Assembly (NCBI GenBank): GCA_964023275.1
Contig: OZ029917.1
Location: 33,570,505-33,634,504, forward strand
Length of the DNA: 64,000 bases
Reading direction: 5' to 3'
Source of the DNA: Norana najaformis
Taxonomy: Eukaryota; Annelida; Clitellata; Crassiclitellata; Hormogastridae
Under the pieces are notes generated by a model, which was not told where the DNA came from, searched no databases, and saw nothing but the letters and a program-made list of their open reading frames with translations. Below are positions 58,096 through 64,000 of this stretch, piece after piece; position 1 is the first letter of the stretch; each line of letters starts with the position of its first letter. Both the position numbers and the translations under genes were made by a program.

Positions 58096-58772
58096 CAGAT
58101 TGCGCTGCTTTAGCATTACAGCCATTACAGTCATTACTGACATACTGTTCGTAACTGTTGTAAATAGGCCGCTGTAAATAGGCCCATTATTAGTGACATT
58201 CCTCATTTGTTGTCTATTGAGATGTTGTGCTTTATGTCTCCTGCATTAGGCCTACTTCATGAATCCTACATGGGTCAGGGGTTTTGTCCCTGGAAACCAA
58301 TAGGGGCTTCGCACCCAGACCTCCATAATATGCCCGGGCCCCCCAATGTTTAGGACGGATCGACGCCTCTGGCCACAAAGTACGAGGCCGACGTGATAAA
58401 CGACATTGATCTAGATTTCGAACTGTTTATGACTGGTGAGCCGCATCTGATAACATAGTCACAATTAAATTACCTGGTCAGGTTCGTCAAAAGCAAATGC
58501 AGAACTACTTGGTTCAAAACTGCAAGAATGGGGTTTACTGTCGTCAGGTACGAAAATTTCCGTATCTCAGACCCACCGAAAAGAAATGCGAAATTTCTTA
58601 GTGCAGTTTAATTTACAAGTTTCTGCACTGACATTGATGGGTCGTTCACGGCTTTGGGTTGTGAGCATGACTCACAACAATGGCGTCTTTTCATATATAT
58701 GAGTCACTGTTAAGCCTGAAAACTGTCTTGTTACATCAATCGCAATGTCCACCCTTCAATACCTATTGGTTA

Positions 58773-58861
58773 TTATTTTTATTATTTATTTATTTTATTT
58801 ATTAAAGCACTTGTAACGCGCGCAATGTCAGTACACCTGAATCTGAGGCGCGGAGATGTTA
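58773..58861 (-). mobile_element. Short retroelement 3' end inserted in copy C
   Basis: Copies B and C align on both sides (GTCCACCCTTCAATAC; ACGAAAAxATGGAACT), but C has ~89 extra bases. On the minus strand these read GCGCGTTACAAGTGCTTTAA followed by an (ATAAAT)n tail. This is the look of a severely 5'-truncated LINE or SINE end. GTTAT on both sides may be the target duplication. Confidence 0.65.
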
Positions 58862-59577
58862 TGCAGTACACATGAAAGAAACCTACGAAAAGATGGAACT
58901 GTTGTTGAAACCTTACAGTATAACAGCTACAACTGGAACATCTGTGGTGATCTAAGACGAGTGGCCCTAATAGAAATGCAGCTCGGATATCTCAAGTACT
59001 GTTGTTTCATTAGCGAATGGGTCAGCCGTGCTAAAGAGTCTCATTACATTAAAAAGAGCTGGCCGATCCATAAACGTTTGGTTTCAGGGCAGAAATGTGT
59101 GGCACATAAATCACTTGTTGACACGAGAAAGATATTTTTGCCTCCTCTTCATATAAAACTCGGACTGATGAGAAATTTCGTGAAAGCGATGAACAAGGAA
59201 GTTGAAGGATTTCGATATTTGAGAACGATATTTCCAAGAATAACCGACGCCAAGATTAAGGAAGGCATTTTTGTTGGTCCACAAATCAGTCACGTCATCA
59301 ATGACAAGCGGTTCGAAGATCTGCTAGTGGGGCCAGAGAAAATCGCATGGAAGGCATTCAAGGATGTTGTTGGGAATTTTCTTGGCAACTATAGAGCACC
59401 AAACTACATCCGGCTGGTTGACAACATTCTTCAAACATACAAAACCATGAAGTGCAAGATGTCGCTGAAGATTCATTATCTGCATTCACACTTGGACTTC
59501 TTCCCCTCTAGTCTTAGTGCTGTTAGTGACAAACACGGTGAAAGGTTTCACCAGAACATTGTTAAGATGGAGAAGCA

Positions 59578-59814
59578 CAGAAATGGTTGTTGAACAAGGC
59601 AAAGAAACTGGGACAATGCATAAAAGTTGAAGAAAGCATGGGGGACAGTGCTTGGTTTAGCATTGTCCCCTCTGCTGTCCCCCATTAGAAGTTTCAACTT
59701 TGGGGAATAATCCCCCAGTTAAAACTTTGTGTGGGGACAGTCTCTCTCTGCCCTCCCCGTGATTTCCGCCACTAGCCCCGCCGGGGTCTACCCTTCCTCA
59801 ACTTAAAATCCAAT
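59578..59814. other. Unassigned repeat-like DNA next to copy C
   Basis: GGGGGACAGTG / CTGTCCCCCA words alternate (59640-59690), and CCGCCACTAG lies at 59770, reminiscent of a DNA-transposon end. I could not define borders. This segment replaces the missing right end of copy C. Confidence 0.35.
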
Positions 59815-59995
59815 GGGGCACGGTAGCCGATTAGTTAGAGCGCTTGGCTTGAAACGCGGAATGTACGGGTTCTAACCTCCCTCGGACGATGGCTGTTTAG
59901 AGACGTTGAGCAAGTCATTCACTCACAATTGCGCAGCGCCATCGATTGATGCTTAGTGACGCTTAATAAATGGAGAATTAATTTTTTAAATCCAG
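59815..59995 (+). mobile_element. tRNA-derived SINE, family S5 (copy 2)
   Basis: GGCACGGTAGCCGATTAGTT contains a good box A. A box B, GGGTTCTAACCTCC, follows about 40 bases later. The body TTGAGCAAGTCATTCACTCA, then AATTGCGCAGCGCCATCG, matches 19790-19960. The tRNA-like part cannot form a full acceptor stem, so it is a SINE head and not a tRNA gene. Confidence 0.8.
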
Positions 59996-60529
59996 CATCG
60001 TCACTGGCCTACCCTGGAATGTTCCAGCATCCCTCCAACCATTTCGTTTGGCACCGGCCCTGCAAATAGACTTCTCCAAAAATTTAGCATGCTGGTTTCT
60101 GTTGCTTTTTGCTGCAAACGGGAACCTGCTAACACATAATTGATTAATTTAGTCCCTTTTGCTTTCTGTTTCATAGAATAGAAAACTGCTGGCACCAAAT
60201 GATTTCACAGTTCCTGGTTCCCAAAAAAGAGAAACATAGGAGCGGTGTAATTACAGAGTTTTTAGTAAAAAAATATACATTAGATGAACCGACTCAGTTT
60301 TTGCCCGATGGATTAAACGTCTACGCGGAAGTCATTTCCATTTTTCTGTTCCACACTTGAACACAAGTGATTTGGACATCTCATCTGATCGCCAACATCA
60401 TAAAATACGGTTCACGAAGCCTCTAAGAATACTAGTGACGCAACTTACATTCAGACAGCATCACATTACATGACAATGTATCCCATTAGATCACGCTAGA
60501 AGACGTCACATTACATCGCATCAGATTAT
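59996..60529. other. Unassigned intergenic DNA
   Basis: No gene recognised. A CATTACATCGCATCAGATTA-like low-complexity stretch lies at 60420-60530. Confidence 0.35.
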
Positions 60530-60690
60530 TGGACTCATCTTTCTTCATCCTCTCTGATCTCCCGCCAACAGGATCTTGTGCTTTGAAGGTGTCTTTGAAC
60601 AAGTTCTCTGACTTTATGTAGCGCTCGTGTATAAGCTGGTGCCCTTCATGTGGTCGATGAGTAGCGCTGTAGAAATTTGGACTTTATTAC
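60530..60690 (+). mobile_element. Diverged L2-like LINE 3' end
   Basis: GATCTTGTGCTTTGAAGG, TGTAGCGCTCGTGTATAAGC, TGGTGCCCTTCATG and AGCGCTGTAGAAATTTGGA follow the order of the L2-B 3' UTR. No coding capacity. Confidence 0.5.
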
Positions 60691-61379
60691 TTTAAAAGTT
60701 AATAGTACGCAAGCAGTGCTCAGGTAAGTACAACTCACCAGTGGGCGGGTTTCCGAGCACTCAGGTAGAGCCAAACCAACGGATTCCCAACCAGAGTTGA
60801 CAGCTGACACCATGTTCAGAGTTCCGGAGTCGCGCTGCATTCTTTAAAAACCGGCGTCCATGCATCTTATTGGTAAATAAAGTTGTTCTTGTGGTCTCGC
60901 CAGATGGCGTATTTAAACAGCAAACGCGCTTTCATTTCAATCGGTTTTCAATGTCCTGGCGCCATCTTGCGATACCTTATGCTAGTTACTACGACGTCAT
61001 TGAAAACTTTCATCTATGAGCCTTAATGCGTTGGTTGTTCACCTCAGCGACCTGGGTTCGAATCAAGGGTTCGTCACATGAAATCGACATAGATCGTTTT
61101 GGATGACTATGACTAACTTCAGGGGCCATCATCGTCGATACGACCTCTTGTGAGTAGTAAAGGGGAAGATCAATTTGTGGCCGTGGAGAGGAATAGGGCC
61201 ATATGTAGCAGGAAAGAAGACCCAAGGACAGCAAAAGGGAAGGATCAAATATCGGAAATGCAAAATGTTCTCGCCTGTCGGCAATTTTTATACTTCCAAA
61301 CACTTTGCCTAAATAAATTCGTTTCTCCCTGGCATTTTAAAAGCTATTCTACGGAGCTTCGAAAGTTAAAAAAACTTTG
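60691..61379. other. Intergenic DNA with a tRNA-like box B
   Basis: At 61020-61075 the words AATGCGTTGGTTGTTCACCT and CTGGGTTCGAATCA resemble a SINE head, but box A is unclear. Nothing else recognised. Confidence 0.3.
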
Positions 61380-61530
61380 GCCAGAGCAATCAGTAAAAGT
61401 CAAAAGTATGAACATATATAACCGATTCTAAAATCATTTCATTGGCTGCCCATAGAAAAACGAATAATTTTCAACACTGGGCTAAATGTAGGTCTACAAC
61501 ACATTTTAGCGGATAAAAACAAATACAGCG
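61380..61530 (+). pseudogene. L2-type LINE fragment
   Basis: Across two frames it reads KSKV.EHI.PILKSFHWLPI, EKRIIFNTGLNV and LQHILADKN, the L2 block that normally follows LDYC. About 50 codons remain, without ends. Confidence 0.6.
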
Positions 61531-62577
61531 GTAATTGATTTATTATTATTATTTATTCGCAAAAACGTTCAAAATACAAATGTGCAGTAATAACAAATCA
61601 ACAAGGTGCAAACATAAAATCAAAATGCTGATGACACGCAAGCACCCTATCAAGACATTATACAGTACACAGAAATGAAATTATAACTAATTTTTTCGAG
61701 TTAAAACACTGGCGTTGACAATTCTAACTCGTGCTCTTCATAGCCTTATGCTTATTCTTCGTCGAAATAGGTAGCGAAGGTATAATCTACATTAAGAAGA
61801 ATCACATCAGATAGAGGATTTCAGTCTTGCGATAGAGTTTTAAATTACTATTATTCAAGCCAAACACAAAGTCTGACCTTAGTCCTACTATTCGACGCAA
61901 ATTAAACTAGCACCTATGGCGCTGAGCAAATGTGCGTGAAGGACTTACTGAAGGTCCCAACACATTAATCGTCTAAGAGGAAGCTCTAACCAGTTTCCTC
62001 CACTTTACAGGCCGATCGCTCTAGCCGAACGGCTACCGTGCCCTCACATTCGCTCACCGTACCCATGACAGTCAGCTATCATGCCCCTCACAATAGCCTA
62101 CCGTGTTCCTTCATGCTCTTCGCTCTATGCTGACTTCTTAAGTAAGTAAGTAAGTAAGTAATGCATTTTTAACACGCCATATATCCATCGACTTGTTTGT
62201 ACTCGGCCACTAACTCCGACTGTCTTAATCCATCTGCTCTAAGCGTTTAGCAGTTTTACAGTTGATGGAGACGAAGAGTAGGAACGTTTGAAAGCATTGG
62301 CACTTTGTATTTGTTGCTGTATACGTGTTACTTGTATTGTGTTGCCGTTAACACTCATTTACTCACTCTTAAAATGTAAAGTTGTTTTCATCAATATTAT
62401 TTACGTATTACCGATTTATTTTATGACTGAACGCAGCTGATGAAAATGAAACTTCGGATGGCAGTGACATTGAGGTGTTTAGCAGTTAGAACGTTCATGA
62501 TAATAATGATTACAACAACTAACTAACCTATCACGTGCAGAGCACACTAGTTAGGCAAAATATCTCTGCCGATGTCA
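61531..62577. other. Intergenic DNA
   Basis: A (TTA)n-type run lies at 61530-61555 and (TAAG)n at 62140-62162. No gene recognised. Confidence 0.4.
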
Positions 62578-62645
62578 TATCTCCCTGTCTCAGTCCCTGT
62601 CCCTGCCTGTTCCTGTCCTCTCCCTTTCCCCTTCCCTTTCCCCTC
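62578..62645. repeat. Polypyrimidine (CCCTGT/CCCTTT) tract
   Basis: Strand-biased C/T-rich run of imperfect CCTGTC and CCCTTTC units. Confidence 0.85.
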
Positions 62646-62766
62646 AACTGAAGCGAATTCCACTGTACATTGAATTGCGATTTAAAATTATATAACCCAA
62701 AGAACATAGTAACCTATAGTGCTGAATCTTGAAGTAATACCACTCTGCAGGTGCAAATGCAAGATA

Positions 62767-64000
<1,234 letters not shown>

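Larger units (their letters stand above)
56644..58371 (+). mobile_element. hAT-type DNA transposon (defective), with 8-bp target duplication
   Basis: The ends are inverted repeats: CAGTGGCGTCGATCCTATGG at the left and the complement of CAGAGGCGTCGATCCGTCC at the right. The flanks are GCCACAAT and GCCACAAA (56636-56643; 58372-58379), one mismatch in 8. The terminal regions match both ends of the MITE at 14377-14651. It retains a remnant of the transposase C terminus (57655-57842). An L2 tail is inserted in it (57843-58095). Confidence 0.92.
54814..59577 (+). mobile_element. TIR element of the unnamed superfamily (copy C), interrupted by nested insertions; right end lost
   Basis: It starts CACTGGACAAACGAAG, preceded by TAA, and for about 260 bases follows the left end of copy B (TGAACACTTTTGGGTxTATC, GGCTGCTGATCACGAAAATC, ATTTTTGTGATTTCCT). 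The gene follows and is cut by an L2 (55672-56616), a hAT element (56644-58371) and a short LINE tail (58773-58861). Homology to copy B stops at about 59577 and no right TIR is found, so the 3' end was deleted or replaced. Confidence 0.88.
55253..59577 (+). pseudogene. Broken transposase-like gene of copy C
   Basis: The pieces in order are: 55253-55665, Cys-rich region (RDTFCYICGEYTL, IGDQDKLWVP, ICC, NCYFCLTNVSGF; stop near 55443); 56623-56643 plus 58372-58470, the acidic linker and GEPHLIT, rejoined exactly when the hAT element and one target repeat are removed; 58470-58772, decayed; and 58862-59577, open for 245 codons. The last piece has NWNICGDLR (second Asp kept), CCFISEW (second Cys of the CxxC changed to Ser), LPPLHIKLGLMRNFVKAMN, GIFVGPQISHVI, FLGNYRAPNY, LKIHYLHSHLDFF and DKHGERFHQNI. 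The Glu aligned with E513 of copy A is Lys here, while the GERF Glu is kept. Many lesions make it inactive. Confidence 0.87.

Noticed and set aside
59815..59890. A functional tRNA gene
   Set aside because: Boxes A and B are present, but the acceptor and anticodon stems do not pair well, and the same sequence recurs as part of a longer SINE.

Overview
The window looks like non-coding, repeat-rich DNA from an animal, most likely an invertebrate. It is AT-rich and full of microsatellites. It carries many decayed non-LTR retrotransposons (L2/CR1-type and RTE-type), cut-and-paste DNA transposons (mariner-like, hAT-like and one type I cannot name), several tRNA-derived SINEs and a 5S rRNA-derived fragment. 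The palindromic word TAGGCCTA and its shortened forms recur throughout. I cannot place the phylum from sequence alone. Only one probable host exon is visible: a GC-richer minus-strand first exon (3983-4285) of a type II membrane protein with a coiled coil.

Layout. 0-9.1 kb: SINEs, the host exon, microsatellites and L2 tails. 9.6-11.4 kb: a tRNA-SINE, an L2/CR1 fragment and a 778-bp mariner-like element that keeps only the DNA-binding half of its transposase. 13-16.4 kb: SINEs, a hAT MITE with a perfect 8-bp target duplication nested in an RTE 3' end, a fold-back repeat and a 5S-derived piece. 16.7-18.6 kb: an L2 copy. 22.4-23.5 kb: another non-LTR copy. 23.6-27.6 kb: a 51-bp minisatellite region split by a nearly full-length RTE element. 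27.6-29.4 kb: a TIR-bounded element with an unnamed transposase-like gene (copy B). 30.1-33.1 kb: an L2 tail and a second RTE. 36.6-39.1 kb: a long L2. 41.7-43.1 kb: two more L2/CR1 fragments. 46.36-48.76 kb: a complete 2400-bp copy of the unnamed TIR element with an intact 563-codon gene (copy A). 54.8-59.6 kb: a third copy (C), broken by an L2, by a hAT element that itself contains an L2 tail, and by a short retroelement tail. 59.8-64 kb: SINEs, an L2 fragment and a 126-bp (TA)n.

The strongest candidate for an undescribed system is the family seen as copies A, B and C. A Cys-rich protein of unknown function lies between terminal inverted repeats that begin CACTGG. Copy A has imperfect TIRs of about 130 bp and is flanked by TATAA on both sides. 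Aligning the three copies picks out an RNase H-like DDE pattern (D263, D317, a CxxC after the second Asp, and a Glu in a GERF motif). I infer that this is a cut-and-paste transposase of a superfamily I cannot assign. The nested insertions allow parts of the insertion history of the locus to be ordered.
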